From: Crocinitomicaceae bacterium
GTDB lineage: Bacteria; Bacteroidota; Bacteroidia; Flavobacteriales_D; Crocinitomicaceae
DNA length: 50,696 bases
Assembly (NCBI GenBank): GCA_021740745.1
Contig: JAIOZF010000012.1
Coordinates: 1-50,696, forward strand
Direction: 5' to 3'
Below, piece after piece: positions 8,279 through 17,130 of this stretch. The position numbers and the translations under genes are program-made. How positions within the stretch are numbered: position 1 is the first letter of the stretch; each line of letters begins with the position of its first letter. Under the pieces are notes generated by a model. It ran no database searches. It was not told where the DNA came from and was given only the letters and a program-made list of their open reading frames with translations.

Positions 8279-8917
8279 ATGCGTATTTATCCAATTATAT
8301 TAGCGCTACTTTTGATTTCTTGTGAGGCAACACAAGACAAAGTAAGCGTTCAAAAAACTTCTAGATCAGAGGTGAAAAAGGGACAGAACGGAAATGATAC
8401 TATAACCCTTGGTGGAGGCTGTTATTGGTGTGTTGAAGCTGTTTATGAATTGATGGATGGTGTTGTTGATGTTTCGGCTGGTTTTACTGGAGGACACCGA
8501 AAAAATCCATCTTATGAAGAAGTTTGCATGGGCACGACAGGTCACACTGAAGTTGCACAAATCATTTTTGATTCAACGCAAACATCTGTTCAAGATATTT
8601 TGAAAGTATTTTTCACGGTTCATGATCCAACCACAATAAACCGCCAAGGAAACGATGTTGGTACACAGTACCGTTCAGCAATTTATTACCATTCAATCAA
8701 ACAAAAGGAAATTGCACAAACAATTATTCGTGAGTTGAATGAATCGATGGCATATTCATCAGAAATAGTGACAGAAGTTGCGCCCTTGACTATTTTTTAC
8801 CGCGCAAAAGAAGATCACCAGGATTATTATGAGAATAATTCAGAGGATGCTTATTGCAGAATGGTTATCCAACCTAAAATTGAAAAGTTTGAAAAGGTCT
8901 TTAAAAAGTATAAATAG
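8279..8917 (+). CDS. msrA: Peptide-methionine (S)-S-oxide reductase MsrA, lipoprotein form
   Basis: The 212-residue enzyme reduces the S-epimer of methionine sulfoxide in oxidised proteins. The catalytic Cys48 lies in GGGCYWCVEA, followed by family motifs GFTGGHRKNPSYEEVC, TGHTEVAQI, FFTVHDPTTINRQGNDVGTQ and YRSAIYY. An N-terminal lipobox (LLLISC, Cys15) predicts a membrane-anchored form acting in the periplasm or outer membrane rather than the cytosol. The ATG at 8279 is chosen because the in-frame TTG start further upstream would bury the signal peptide behind 11 extra residues. No MsrB is fused or adjacent. It converges with a thioesterase gene 5 nt away. Confidence 0.94.
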   Translation: MRIYPIILALLLISCEATQDKVSVQKTSRSEVKKGQNGNDTITLGGGCYWCVEAVYELMDGVVDVSAGFTGGHRKNPSYEEVCMGTTGHTEVAQIIFDSTQTSVQDILKVFFTVHDPTTINRQGNDVGTQYRSAIYYHSIKQKEIAQTIIRELNESMAYSSEIVTEVAPLTIFYRAKEDHQDYYENNSEDAYCRMVIQPKIEKFEKVFKKYK

Positions 8918-8922
8918 ATTTG

Positions 8923-9474
8923 TTAGCCGATGAGATTGACAGTACAATTTTCTTCGGCAGCCATTTCAATCATTCCTTCCAAAGGGACGTCAATCATATC
9001 AGATTTTAATAACTCTCGTTTTTGCTTCGAAAAACTTCGGATTAATTTCCCCTCACAAAATCGACGCAATTCTCTTTTTGACTGAAGATTAAGTCCAGGT
9101 ACAGAGGTTAATTCATTGTTCTCATCCTTCGCTGCCATAGTGAAATAGGATGAATTCGTATGTTTGACAATACCCGTTTTGGGTTGCAAAGATTCTACTC
9201 TAATTCCTACAATCATTGTTGTATTTCCAACATAATTAACGGATGCTTTCATTGAAACTAATTCTCCCACTTCAACAGGTGATAGAAATTCAACATTCTC
9301 CACAGCAACAGTAACACAATATCCCCCAGAATGCTTTGATGCACAGACGTAGGCAACTTTATCCATTAAAGACAATAGTATTCCGCCATGCACTTTTCCG
9401 CCGAAATTAGCATAGGAGGGAATCATTAATTCAGTAATCGTTGTTTCTGATTCACTAACAGTTTTGAAGCTCAT
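8923..9474 (-). CDS. Acyl-CoA thioesterase, hotdog fold
   Basis: The 183-residue protein has the 4HBT/hotdog acyl-CoA hydrolase pattern: MIPSYANFGGKVHGGILLSL followed by MDKVAYVCASKHSGG, a central strand VTVAVENVEFLSPVEVGE and KASVNYVGNTTMIVGIRVE. The GGxVHGG(I/L)LLxxMD segment carries the conserved Asp of YciA/ACOT-type thioesterases. It hydrolyses acyl-CoA to free acid and CoA in the cytosol; chain-length preference cannot be read. A single hotdog domain occupies about residues 10-130, and the charged C-terminal tail of about 50 residues is longer than in YciA. It is convergent with msrA, sharing a 5-nt gap. Confidence 0.85.
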   Translation of the reverse strand: MSFKTVSESETTITELMIPSYANFGGKVHGGILLSLMDKVAYVCASKHSGGYCVTVAVENVEFLSPVEVGELVSMKASVNYVGNTTMIVGIRVESLQPKTGIVKHTNSSYFTMAAKDENNELTSVPGLNLQSKRELRRFCEGKLIRSFSKQKRELLKSDMIDVPLEGMIEMAAEENCTVNLIG

Positions 9475-9599
9475 TTCTTTGGTTTATTATTTTGTTTCGC
9501 ATTTGTTCAATTAAAATTATAGAAAATCGGAGTCATTACCTCGAATCGATGATGGAATCCAAGATAAATTTTCGAATTTAAAATGGTGATTACGCGTCA

Positions 9600-10121
9600 T
9601 TATTTCTTAAATAAATGCACCAACACATCATTCACTTCTTGACCATTTTGGGTCCCGACGAGCAGTTTGTCTCCATTTTTAAATTCTAATTGCAAACCAA
9701 TTTTTCCAGAAACATTATAAGCTCGATTACTTTTAAATCCACGAATTCCCCAACCTCCGTATTCCATTATTGGTCGATATTTGCGCACAGATGCTTGTTT
9801 AATATCTGTCCATAAATAAGTCCGCGGTTTTAAATGAAAAGGGAAAAATTGAACTTGAATGTGTTCTTTGGTGATAGTTGTTTTTAACTTGAAAACAAGG
9901 AAAATGATATCGATTAGCATGCAGGAAAACAAACCGATAATAATATCCGTATTACCCATTGGTTTAGTTCCAAAAGGAATTCCTTTATAAAGTTGTTGAT
10001 AGGCACTTACGATAAAGATTCCATTTATGATAATGATAAATCCCCATAACCACAACTGCTTGAAACGCTGATTTTCGGAGTATAAAACTGTGTTATTCAT
10101 AAAGTCTGATTTAACAACCAT
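9600..10121 (-). CDS. Small membrane protein, DUF6141-like
   Basis: The 173-residue protein has two predicted transmembrane helices (about 25-45, LWLWGFIIIINGIFIVSAY, and 62-82, IIIGLFSCMLIDIIFLVF). A C-terminal cytoplasmic beta domain contains YRPIMEYGGWGIRG, GRAYNVSG-like NRAYNVSGKIGLQLEF and KLLVGTQNGQEVNDVL. That layout and the WGIR...AYNVSG...GTQ pattern resemble DUF6141 and bacterial PH-like membrane proteins; function is unknown. The start could be this ATG or the ATG seven codons later (10100). It is monocistronic on the minus strand. Confidence 0.65.
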   Translation of the reverse strand: MVVKSDFMNNTVLYSENQRFKQLWLWGFIIIINGIFIVSAYQQLYKGIPFGTKPMGNTDIIIGLFSCMLIDIIFLVFKLKTTITKEHIQVQFFPFHLKPRTYLWTDIKQASVRKYRPIMEYGGWGIRGFKSNRAYNVSGKIGLQLEFKNGDKLLVGTQNGQEVNDVLVHLFKK

Positions 10122-10264
10122 TTAATTCAATCACAAGGTACAAATAAGTTCTTTTTAATTTATTTATAACATCTCTTTCTTTAAGTGTTTCTTTGTGAAA
10201 TCAAGTATAAATTGGATTGATTTGCTGTTTCTAATAACTTTCTTACTTTTTATATCTTTATGAA

Positions 10265-11848
10265 ATGAAAACAATCAATTTTGCATTTGCTTTATTTCTG
10301 AGCCAATTCTTTTTTAGTCAAACTACGTCTAATTTGGATGTTCTTTCCTACGATATACGAATTGAACTAACAGATCAATCGAACCGTATCGATGTGTATG
10401 AAGAAATTACATTCGTTCTAACGGATAACTCTGGAGTGGTATCATTTGATTTAGATGCTAAAAATGCAGATGGTACAGGCATGCAATTAATTGAATGCAG
10501 TTCAAAGGGAAACGAAAAGATTGTGTTTGAGCTTAAAAATGACAAATTAGTTATTGCCGGTTTATCTAAAACCCAAGATGCGGAACATATGATTGCAATC
10601 AACTATCAAGGTATTCCAAGTGATGGATTGGTTATAGGTAAAAATATGCATGGAGACCGCACATTCTTTGGCGATAATTGGCCAAACAGAGCACATTTAT
10701 GGTTTGCATGCAATGATCATCCCTCAGATAAAGCGAAGGTGGCATTTGAAATCGTTGCACCATCGAATTATGAAGTCATTGCGAATGGCACATTAAAGGA
10801 AAAACTTGATAATGAAAATGGTAAATCTACCCATCGGTATGAAACAGATTATGTGTTGCCTACGAAAGTAATGGTCATAGGTGTTGCCGATTTTGCAGTC
10901 ACGGAATATGGTCCAGTAAATAATCCTGGAATTCCAGTGTCGGCATGGGTTTATCCACAAGATGAGACAAAGGGATTCTATGATTTTGGTTTGGCTCCCG
11001 ATATTTTGAGTTGGTTTGAGGCTAAAATTTCACCCTATCCTTATGATAAATTAGCAAATGTTCAATCGACTACACGATTTGGCGGTATGGAAAATGCCAG
11101 TTGTATTTTTTATGACGAAAAGGCAATTGATGGCAAACGTTCTTCCGAAACGCTCTTAGCCCATGAAATTGCACATCAATGGTTTGGAAATTCAGCATCA
11201 GAAAAAGACTGGTCACATTTATGGTTAAGTGAAGGATTTGCAACCTATTTGACAAATGTATATGTGCAAGAAGTTTATGGAGATGAAACATTTTTTAAGC
11301 AACTTGAAAAAGATAAAGCACGCGTAATTCGTTTTAATAATGCTAATCCATTGCCAATAATTGATACCGTTTCGACTGATCTTATGTCACTACTGAATGC
11401 AAACGCCTACCAAAAAGGAAGTTGGTTTTTACATATGCTGAGAAATGAAATTGGAGAGGATTATTTTTGGGAAGCTCTTCGCGTTTATTATAAAACATAT
11501 GAATTCAACAATGCTGATTCGAGAGATTTCCAAACAATCGTTGAACAAGAATGTCATTGTGATCTAGATGCTTTTTTCAATCAGTGGTTACGTCAATCTG
11601 GACAGCCAGAAATACGAGTTAAAGCTAAAAAAAAGAAGTATGGTGTTCAATTGACAATCACCCAACTTCAACAAAACGATTTTGAGTTTCCACTAGAGTT
11701 TGAATTTAAGTTCGAAAATCAAGTAGAAAAATACTATCATAAGCTGATCTTAAATGAAAAATCAATTAAGATCAGAATTGATTTGCCAAATACTTACAAA
11801 AGTTTTGTAATAGACCCTCACCATAAGCTGTTGTTTGAATTAAAATGA
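10265..11848 (+). CDS. Secreted M1-family metalloaminopeptidase
   Basis: The 527-residue zinc peptidase removes N-terminal residues from peptides. A signal peptide (about 18 residues, ending FFSQ) predicts export. An N-terminal beta domain precedes the catalytic thermolysin-like domain with the exopeptidase motif FGGMENA and the zinc site HEIAHQWFGN, then LWLSEGFATY, giving the HEXXH-x18-E spacing. The C-terminal part (about 440-527) is short, lacking the long helical domain of PepN, so it resembles compact Bacteroidota M1 enzymes. No type IX secretion tail is evident. TATCTTTA, one base off the -7 consensus, lies 4 nt before the ATG. It probably feeds on extracellular protein. Confidence 0.92.
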   Translation: MKTINFAFALFLSQFFFSQTTSNLDVLSYDIRIELTDQSNRIDVYEEITFVLTDNSGVVSFDLDAKNADGTGMQLIECSSKGNEKIVFELKNDKLVIAGLSKTQDAEHMIAINYQGIPSDGLVIGKNMHGDRTFFGDNWPNRAHLWFACNDHPSDKAKVAFEIVAPSNYEVIANGTLKEKLDNENGKSTHRYETDYVLPTKVMVIGVADFAVTEYGPVNNPGIPVSAWVYPQDETKGFYDFGLAPDILSWFEAKISPYPYDKLANVQSTTRFGGMENASCIFYDEKAIDGKRSSETLLAHEIAHQWFGNSASEKDWSHLWLSEGFATYLTNVYVQEVYGDETFFKQLEKDKARVIRFNNANPLPIIDTVSTDLMSLLNANAYQKGSWFLHMLRNEIGEDYFWEALRVYYKTYEFNNADSRDFQTIVEQECHCDLDAFFNQWLRQSGQPEIRVKAKKKKYGVQLTITQLQQNDFEFPLEFEFKFENQVEKYYHKLILNEKSIKIRIDLPNTYKSFVIDPHHKLLFELK

Positions 11849-11919
11849 ACTATAAGTGAGGCATTAGTTGAAAAGATAATGAAACGAATACAATTATAAA
11901 TGGAACTTTTTTGTTTCCA

Positions 11920-13140
11920 TCATTTTCCTTCTTCCCAACCATAGTAAATAAACGGAAAGCTATCATTAACTGATGGCAAAACCAACTTTTGTTCGGTTGA
12001 TAATTGCTGATAACATCCTTTAACATACCATTGGGTATTATGATGATAAAAGTTCTTCAATACTCCTATGTGATGTCTTTTGTAAATTGCTCTTTTTAAA
12101 CGAGCATCTTCCTTTTTATGATCATTTGCGCAACGTCTTTTGCGATACCCTAAAAAAGAGGTGGATTTGTGACGTTCTTCAATACCGGAGTACAATTTAT
12201 AAGATCCTAATTCTTTTTGATCGAACCAATAACGTATACCAACAGAGGTGTATTTTTTTGAACTAACGTATGAAACAGGATCGAGGTAATATTCAAAACG
12301 ATGTATTTTGTTTGGAAGTGACTTGGAACAAATTTGTGCAAATAGTGTGTCGCCAAATGCCCTCGGAGCTGCAAATGTGTAAATGTTTTGTACGGAAAAA
12401 CCATTTGATTGCATGTAAGCACCTGAAATAATCGCCATAGCTCCACCCAGACTATGCCCGGTAAGCCATATTGATTTATTCTTGGCATCCAACTCATTTA
12501 AAATGGTGAATAAATCATCTTTCATGATTTCAAAACTCTTCCAGAATCCTTTGTGAATTTGCGCATGATTGAAACTAGAATCGGTGTATGTTTTTCGGTA
12601 ATTAAAATCCGTTCCTTTCCATTCCGCGCGAATATTTCCTGCAACATCATCCGTTCCACGAAAAACGATTAAAATCAAATCACCATGGGAGATAATTGTA
12701 AATTCGGGATCATAACCAAGTATTGTTTTGAAACCCAAAACGCGCACCGTGTCCAATTTAACTTTCTCGACAAATCGAATATCTGTTGAAATACTATCAT
12801 TGAAATAGTGTCTAAATCGATCAGAGAATGCAGCATTGAAATTTGAATTATTAACTAACGGAAATTCTTTTAATTCTTTGGTTGACTTCAACGAATCTAA
12901 TGGTTGACAATTATTCTGTAAATACCTGAGTTGATAATCCAACCGCTCTGGATACATCATTTCACTCATTTTTGCCAAAATAAAAGCGTTGGTAGAATTA
13001 TAACCAATAGCATTTTTGTTAAAATGCTGCATGCAGTTTATTTCTACTTCCGGAATCGGAAAAGTAAAAGAAGCTGGAAGTTGAACCTTATCTTGACTAA
13101 AAACTGAAAAACTTAAACAAAGTGCAAAAAGAAATCTCAT
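11920..13140 (-). CDS. Secreted class 3 lipase (alpha/beta hydrolase)
   Basis: The 406-residue protein begins with a signal peptide (MRFLFALCLSFSVFSQ). The Lipase_3 core (about 130-300) shows the oxyanion-side strand DLILIVFRGTDD, the nucleophile elbow WLTGHSLGGAMAI (Ser in GHSLG), and FAAPRAFGD after it; catalytic Asp and His should follow in the region with RFEYYLDPVSYV and the C-terminal His-rich part. Family members hydrolyse triacylglycerols or lysophospholipids. The C-terminal ~100 residues are rich in Lys, Arg, Tyr and His and are not a known sorting domain. A TAnnTTTG box lies upstream. The gene is transcribed alone. Confidence 0.88.
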   Translation of the reverse strand: MRFLFALCLSFSVFSQDKVQLPASFTFPIPEVEINCMQHFNKNAIGYNSTNAFILAKMSEMMYPERLDYQLRYLQNNCQPLDSLKSTKELKEFPLVNNSNFNAAFSDRFRHYFNDSISTDIRFVEKVKLDTVRVLGFKTILGYDPEFTIISHGDLILIVFRGTDDVAGNIRAEWKGTDFNYRKTYTDSSFNHAQIHKGFWKSFEIMKDDLFTILNELDAKNKSIWLTGHSLGGAMAIISGAYMQSNGFSVQNIYTFAAPRAFGDTLFAQICSKSLPNKIHRFEYYLDPVSYVSSKKYTSVGIRYWFDQKELGSYKLYSGIEERHKSTSFLGYRKRRCANDHKKEDARLKRAIYKRHHIGVLKNFYHHNTQWYVKGCYQQLSTEQKLVLPSVNDSFPFIYYGWEEGK

Positions 13141-13165
13141 TAATAGTTATTCATTAGATTGTTTT

Positions 13166-13173
13166 CAAAGTTA
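13166..13173 (-). promoter_or_regulatory. TAnnTTTG -7 box for the lipase gene
   Basis: TAACTTTG on the minus strand lies 25 nt before the lipase ATG, a normal leader length. Confidence 0.5.
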
Positions 13174-13180
13174 AGTAGGA

Positions 13181-14029
13181 TTATTCAGATTGATCGATAT
13201 CCTCTTCAGGAAAAGAAAAAATTACGTCAACTCTTCGGTTTTTTTGCATGTTTTCTTCTGATGTTTCTTCAACTAATGGCAGTGTATTATCGAATCCTTT
13301 GAAGCTTAATCTTTTGGGTGAGATTCCGTCTTGAATTAAACTGTTATAAACAGCATAGGCACGTTCCATTGAAAGATATAAATCACTTCCGCAGCATACA
13401 TGACCGCGGATGAATGCGGTAACATTTTCATTTCGCTTCATAAATAAAAACAAACGATCAAGTTCATAATAGGAGTATTCATTTAAAAGTGCATTTGTGC
13501 CGGGAAAAAACTCAATTTTAAGGATAATTGCTTCAAAATTATTTTCTTTTAAATCTGAAATTGTTAATTCATCAAAAGTACTTCTGAGAGGCTCTGCAAC
13601 AGCGCTATTTTCTAGATTGTCAATTGACGAATTTTCTATTTCAATAAGATTTTCAAGATGAATTTCTACTTTTCGCCATTTTCTTAGATCTTCTGGCATG
13701 TTTGATTCACCAGATAGTGTTTCACCGTTAGATTGTGAAGATAAATTTGTAAATCCTTTTTTTGAAAGTTGAGATGTGATAAATGTTAAACGTTCTACAG
13801 CCAACTCTCCATTAAACTCATCAGAACCGCGGTTATCACAAAATGTTTGAACATCAATTATTTTATGGGTCATTGAATTAATCGTATCCAAAAACTGATC
13901 AAATCGTTTTTTTTGTTCATACTTTAATTCGGTAGCATTCGTCTCAAAGTAGAACCTATAGATTTTTTCTTGAGAAAAATAAGAGATTGATATAAAGGAA
14001 AAAATAGTGAAAAGGAGCGTGTTTTTCAT
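13181..14029 (-). CDS. Double OmpA-like domain protein, GHVCCG type (copy 1)
   Basis: The 282-residue exported protein (signal peptide about 1-19) carries two OmpA_C-like modules. The first (about 20-130) retains a TFCDNRGSDEFN loop and conserved RL helix. The second (about 165-282) has ILKIEFFPGTNALL, then IRGHVCCGSDLYLSMERA and QKNRRVDVIFSFPEED. In ordinary OmpA domains the GHTDNTG loop supplies the Asp that binds diaminopimelate of peptidoglycan; here that position is Cys and the loop is shortened. It may bind peptidoglycan weakly or use the adjacent cysteines otherwise. The neighbour upstream is a paralogue with the same design, 60 bp away, so they are tandem duplicates and possibly cotranscribed. 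Confidence 0.82.
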   Translation of the reverse strand: MKNTLLFTIFSFISISYFSQEKIYRFYFETNATELKYEQKKRFDQFLDTINSMTHKIIDVQTFCDNRGSDEFNGELAVERLTFITSQLSKKGFTNLSSQSNGETLSGESNMPEDLRKWRKVEIHLENLIEIENSSIDNLENSAVAEPLRSTFDELTISDLKENNFEAIILKIEFFPGTNALLNEYSYYELDRLFLFMKRNENVTAFIRGHVCCGSDLYLSMERAYAVYNSLIQDGISPKRLSFKGFDNTLPLVEETSEENMQKNRRVDVIFSFPEEDIDQSE

Positions 14030-14089
14030 TTTATCAAATTTTAAAATATGCTTTTCAAATCAAAAACAACTCAAAAAAAGTGTAAACAA

Positions 14090-14950
14090 TTAAAGAGAAA
14101 ATTTCACATCGACTCTTCTGTTTTTTTGTCGATCAGCATTCGTTTTTTCGGGAAATACAATTGGTTCTAAATTCGATCTCCCAACAAAAGATAAGCGATT
14201 CTTTTTAACTCCTAATTGGATTAAACGTTTGTACACTGTTTTTGCACGCATTTTGGAAATAGCCTTATTGTTACCGCAACACACGTGACCTCTGATTTCA
14301 GCTTTTACTTTTGGATTTTCCTTCAGGTAATCAGCTAATTTTTGCACTTCTTTTTGACTGCTTTCCAATAATTGAGATTTTCCTTCGACAAATTGAATGT
14401 CCAACACCAAAGGCGTCATACTTTTCAAACTATTTTCAAACTCATTTAAATTAGCAGACGAAACGATTTCGGGATCATTGATCAAATGCTCATTGGATAA
14501 TGTATCCATCTCAGCTGTAAGTTCAACTTGCCCGTGCGCATTCTCTGTAGTTTCATCCAAAGGTTTTGTCGCTTCTTCCGACATCGTGTAAAAAATATCA
14601 ACTCTACGATTATTAATTGATCTTTCTAGAACATATGGACGTTCAAGGGCATAAGCATTTTGTTTTATAGAAGTGTTTAAGGAGAGTTGATTTGCGAAAT
14701 AATTCAAACGTTTTAATGCTAATGAATCGTTTGATTTTCTGCTTCCTGTTGAATCGGTAAAAGCGTTTATTTCAATGATTTGAATATCACCATTTACGAA
14801 AGAAGTTTTTAATAAAGCGAATTGATTTTGAGAATATAGAGTTGGTTCAACTTGATTCGTCATAAAATAAAATGACTTTACTTTTGTTTGAGACAAAGTG
14901 CTGCCCGAAATGGAAAGAATAAAAAGAAGAATAGAGAAAACTCGAATCAT
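14090..14950 (-). CDS. Double OmpA-like domain protein, GHVCCG type (copy 2)
   Basis: This 286-residue paralogue of the downstream gene has a signal peptide MIRVFSILLFILSISGSTLSQ, a first OmpA-like module with INAFTDSTGSRKSND (peptidoglycan-binding Asp kept) and a second with IRGHVCCGNNKAISKMRA, LSFVGRSNLEPIV and ADRQKNRRVDVKFSL. The second module again replaces the TDNTG loop with VCCG. A linker rich in Glu and Thr joins the modules. The ATG at 14950 is chosen over one ten codons earlier: it starts a proper signal peptide, and a -7 box lies only 4 nt in front of it. The role is probably envelope structure at the outer membrane or periplasm; there is no beta-barrel domain. Confidence 0.82.
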   Translation of the reverse strand: MIRVFSILLFILSISGSTLSQTKVKSFYFMTNQVEPTLYSQNQFALLKTSFVNGDIQIIEINAFTDSTGSRKSNDSLALKRLNYFANQLSLNTSIKQNAYALERPYVLERSINNRRVDIFYTMSEEATKPLDETTENAHGQVELTAEMDTLSNEHLINDPEIVSSANLNEFENSLKSMTPLVLDIQFVEGKSQLLESSQKEVQKLADYLKENPKVKAEIRGHVCCGNNKAISKMRAKTVYKRLIQLGVKKNRLSFVGRSNLEPIVFPEKTNADRQKNRRVDVKFSL

Positions 14951-14954
14951 ACAA

Positions 14955-14962
14955 CAAAAATA
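14955..14962 (-). promoter_or_regulatory. TAnnTTTG -7 box 4 nt before the OmpA-like gene start
   Basis: TATTTTTG on the minus strand is separated from the ATG by TTGT only. Transcription would begin at or next to the start codon. Confidence 0.5.
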
Positions 14963-14989
14963 CGCGAAGGACGAACACATGTTACAAAA

Positions 14990-15022
14990 AAATACGCCTA
15001 TTCTTTTAAAATAGGCGTATTT
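14990..15022 (-). terminator. Rho-independent terminator of the M16 peptidase operon
   Basis: A 13-bp perfect stem (AAATACGCCTATT and complement) with a 7-nt loop lies 20 nt after the stop of the inactive M16 gene. On the minus strand it is followed by a run of T, so it ends that operon before the OmpA-like genes. Confidence 0.85.
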
Positions 15023-15041
15023 ACATATTATTTCATAAAGG

Positions 15042-17123
15042 TTACTTGAATACTTCGAAATCGATTTTACTATTTATGACAATTGACGTTACTTTTCCAG
15101 AAAATGCCATTTCGCCCATTGAAGTATTTACGGTATGAGGGAATAGAATTCCATTCACTTCCTTGTAATCTGCATAGGTTGATGTTGATTCAATAACTTC
15201 ATCTCCCTCTTTTCGGATGGAAAGCGATTTAACTTTCATAAATGTTTCTGTATCGAAGTAGTCAAAAGTTTCTGTTGAGCCATCTGTAAATTTCAACACA
15301 TAAACTTTTGTTCCATTGTTGTCTTCAATGCCTAACAGTTCAGTAGTCATTCCACTTGCAGCATAATTGATCTCAGGAATTAAACCAACCGATTTTTGCT
15401 TTGCGGTAATTTCATCAGCAGTCATTTCTTTTTTACCAGTTTGCATATTGGTAGTTGCTCCGGTTTTACCATCATAGTAAGTTTTCATGAACACCATTCC
15501 TTGACCTTCCATTTTTGAACCTTCTTTACTTGGAGCCATCCATACTTTTGTAGATTTTAAAGGAAATGGTATTTGAGCTAAACTTAAATCTGTCAATTCT
15601 TGATAAGTCTTGATTTTCTTTAATTTCTTTTTAGCAGCCTTTAATGTGGTTGTTTTCGTAGTTGCCAACACATAATTTTGTAATAGAACTTCCTTCGAAA
15701 TGTTAGCCTTTGTAATTTCTTTAACTTCATCACCAAAAGCGTCCAACATTTCAATTTTACCATCGGCATCGAATGGTTTCAACTTTTTAAGAATTTCTTC
15801 ATTACCGACAACTACAATATTACAGTTCTTAGCAGTAAAATATTTTTGAGACATTGTTAAAACATCTTCTTTGTTCACCGCTTCTAAACGCTTCAAATAT
15901 GTTTGGTAATAGTCCTTGGGAAGATTATACTTGATAATATTGTAAGCAAATCGTGCAACTGTCGATGGACGCTCTAATGAACGTGCAAATGCACCCGCCA
16001 TTGAAGACTTTGTCAAATTCAATTCCTCATCAGAAACATAATCATTTGTGATATTATCCAATTCAAACAAGATTTGAGTAATAGCAGAATCTGTAACATC
16101 GTTTCTAAAGTTACCGCCCATTGACATCCATGAACCATCACCTGTGATACTTAAGTTTGAATAACAACCATAAGTATATGCTTTGTCCTCACGAAGATTT
16201 TGCATCAAACGTGTTCCAAATCCACCACCACCAAGTATGCCATTCAAAACTGTTAAAGGCAATTGATCAGCTTGACCTGTGCGGATTTTTTCAGGGAAAG
16301 AAACATAAACTACTGATTGAACTGCACCTGGTTTCTTAACGAAAATAACACGATTTCCTTTGTTAAATTCACCATCTCCGGCTTCTGCTTTGTATGGTTC
16401 GGTTCCATTCCAAGAACCAAAGTATTTTTCAATTACTTCTTTTGCTTTGTCTTTTGTAATATCACCAACAATAACAATGTAACTTCCTTTTGGAGTGAAA
16501 GTCGACTTGTAATAATTTTGAACATCTGCCAACGTTATGTTTGCCAACGTAGATTCTGTCATAACACCACCAAATGGGTGATTCGGGAAGTTTACTTTAA
16601 CTTCAGCATTTCTTGCCATTATTGCAGCATCTGATTTCGCAGAAAGTAAGCCTGACTCATTTTGTTTTTTAATACGATCAAATTCCGATTGAGGGAAATT
16701 CGCATTGAAAACAACATCTGAAAACAATTCTAATCCTTTGTTCATGTGCTTCGTCAGACAAGCAAGCGAAATCGAAGTAGCATCTGCACTTAAACTTGCA
16801 CCGATGTAATCTTTTTCATTGTCCAATTGATCCTTCGAACGATTCGATGTTCCTGACAAAATCATAGAACCTGCCATTTCAGAAAGTCCAGCTTTCATCC
16901 CTTCAACTTTGGGGTCAGATCCTGTGAATAAATCAATAGATACGCGAGGTAACTTGTGATTTTCAGAGAGAATAACAGTGATTCCATTTGAAGTCGTGAA
17001 TACTTCAGAATCTTTAATGTTTATTGTTCTTGCTTGACCTGGGTTCGGACGAACTGATCGATCCAATTGACCAAACAAAACTGTTGGGAGTATTAACCCA
17101 GCTATAAATATGATTTTTTTCAT
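15042..17123 (-). CDS. M16-family protein lacking the zinc motif, with LolA-like C-terminal domain
   Basis: The 693-residue exported protein (signal peptide MKKIIFIAGLILPTVLFG) has two M16-type halves (about 30-450; for instance PHNPFGG-like FPNHPFGGVMTE, GILGGGGFGTRLMQNLREDK). Where an active M16 enzyme has HxxEH, this protein has GLSEMAGSMI, so zinc binding is lost. The C-terminal ~190 residues form a separate beta domain (YYDGKTGATTNMQTGKKEM, YVLKFTDGSTETFDYFDTET, GILFPHTVNTSMGE) like the LolA/LppX-type or DUF4292-like lipoprotein-binding folds. It lies 7 nt after an active M16 gene. Family knowledge: such pairs form heterodimers, as in mitochondrial processing peptidase or Sphingomonas M16 complexes. 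Confidence 0.88.
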   Translation of the reverse strand: MKKIIFIAGLILPTVLFGQLDRSVRPNPGQARTINIKDSEVFTTSNGITVILSENHKLPRVSIDLFTGSDPKVEGMKAGLSEMAGSMILSGTSNRSKDQLDNEKDYIGASLSADATSISLACLTKHMNKGLELFSDVVFNANFPQSEFDRIKKQNESGLLSAKSDAAIMARNAEVKVNFPNHPFGGVMTESTLANITLADVQNYYKSTFTPKGSYIVIVGDITKDKAKEVIEKYFGSWNGTEPYKAEAGDGEFNKGNRVIFVKKPGAVQSVVYVSFPEKIRTGQADQLPLTVLNGILGGGGFGTRLMQNLREDKAYTYGCYSNLSITGDGSWMSMGGNFRNDVTDSAITQILFELDNITNDYVSDEELNLTKSSMAGAFARSLERPSTVARFAYNIIKYNLPKDYYQTYLKRLEAVNKEDVLTMSQKYFTAKNCNIVVVGNEEILKKLKPFDADGKIEMLDAFGDEVKEITKANISKEVLLQNYVLATTKTTTLKAAKKKLKKIKTYQELTDLSLAQIPFPLKSTKVWMAPSKEGSKMEGQGMVFMKTYYDGKTGATTNMQTGKKEMTADEITAKQKSVGLIPEINYAASGMTTELLGIEDNNGTKVYVLKFTDGSTETFDYFDTETFMKVKSLSIRKEGDEVIESTSTYADYKEVNGILFPHTVNTSMGEMAFSGKVTSIVINSKIDFEVFK

Positions 17124-17130
17124 GACAGTC

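Noticed and set aside
11899-11920. ATGGAA/TTCCAT hairpin beside the lipase stop
   Set aside because: The stem is short with a bulge and overlaps the stop codon; too weak to call a terminator.
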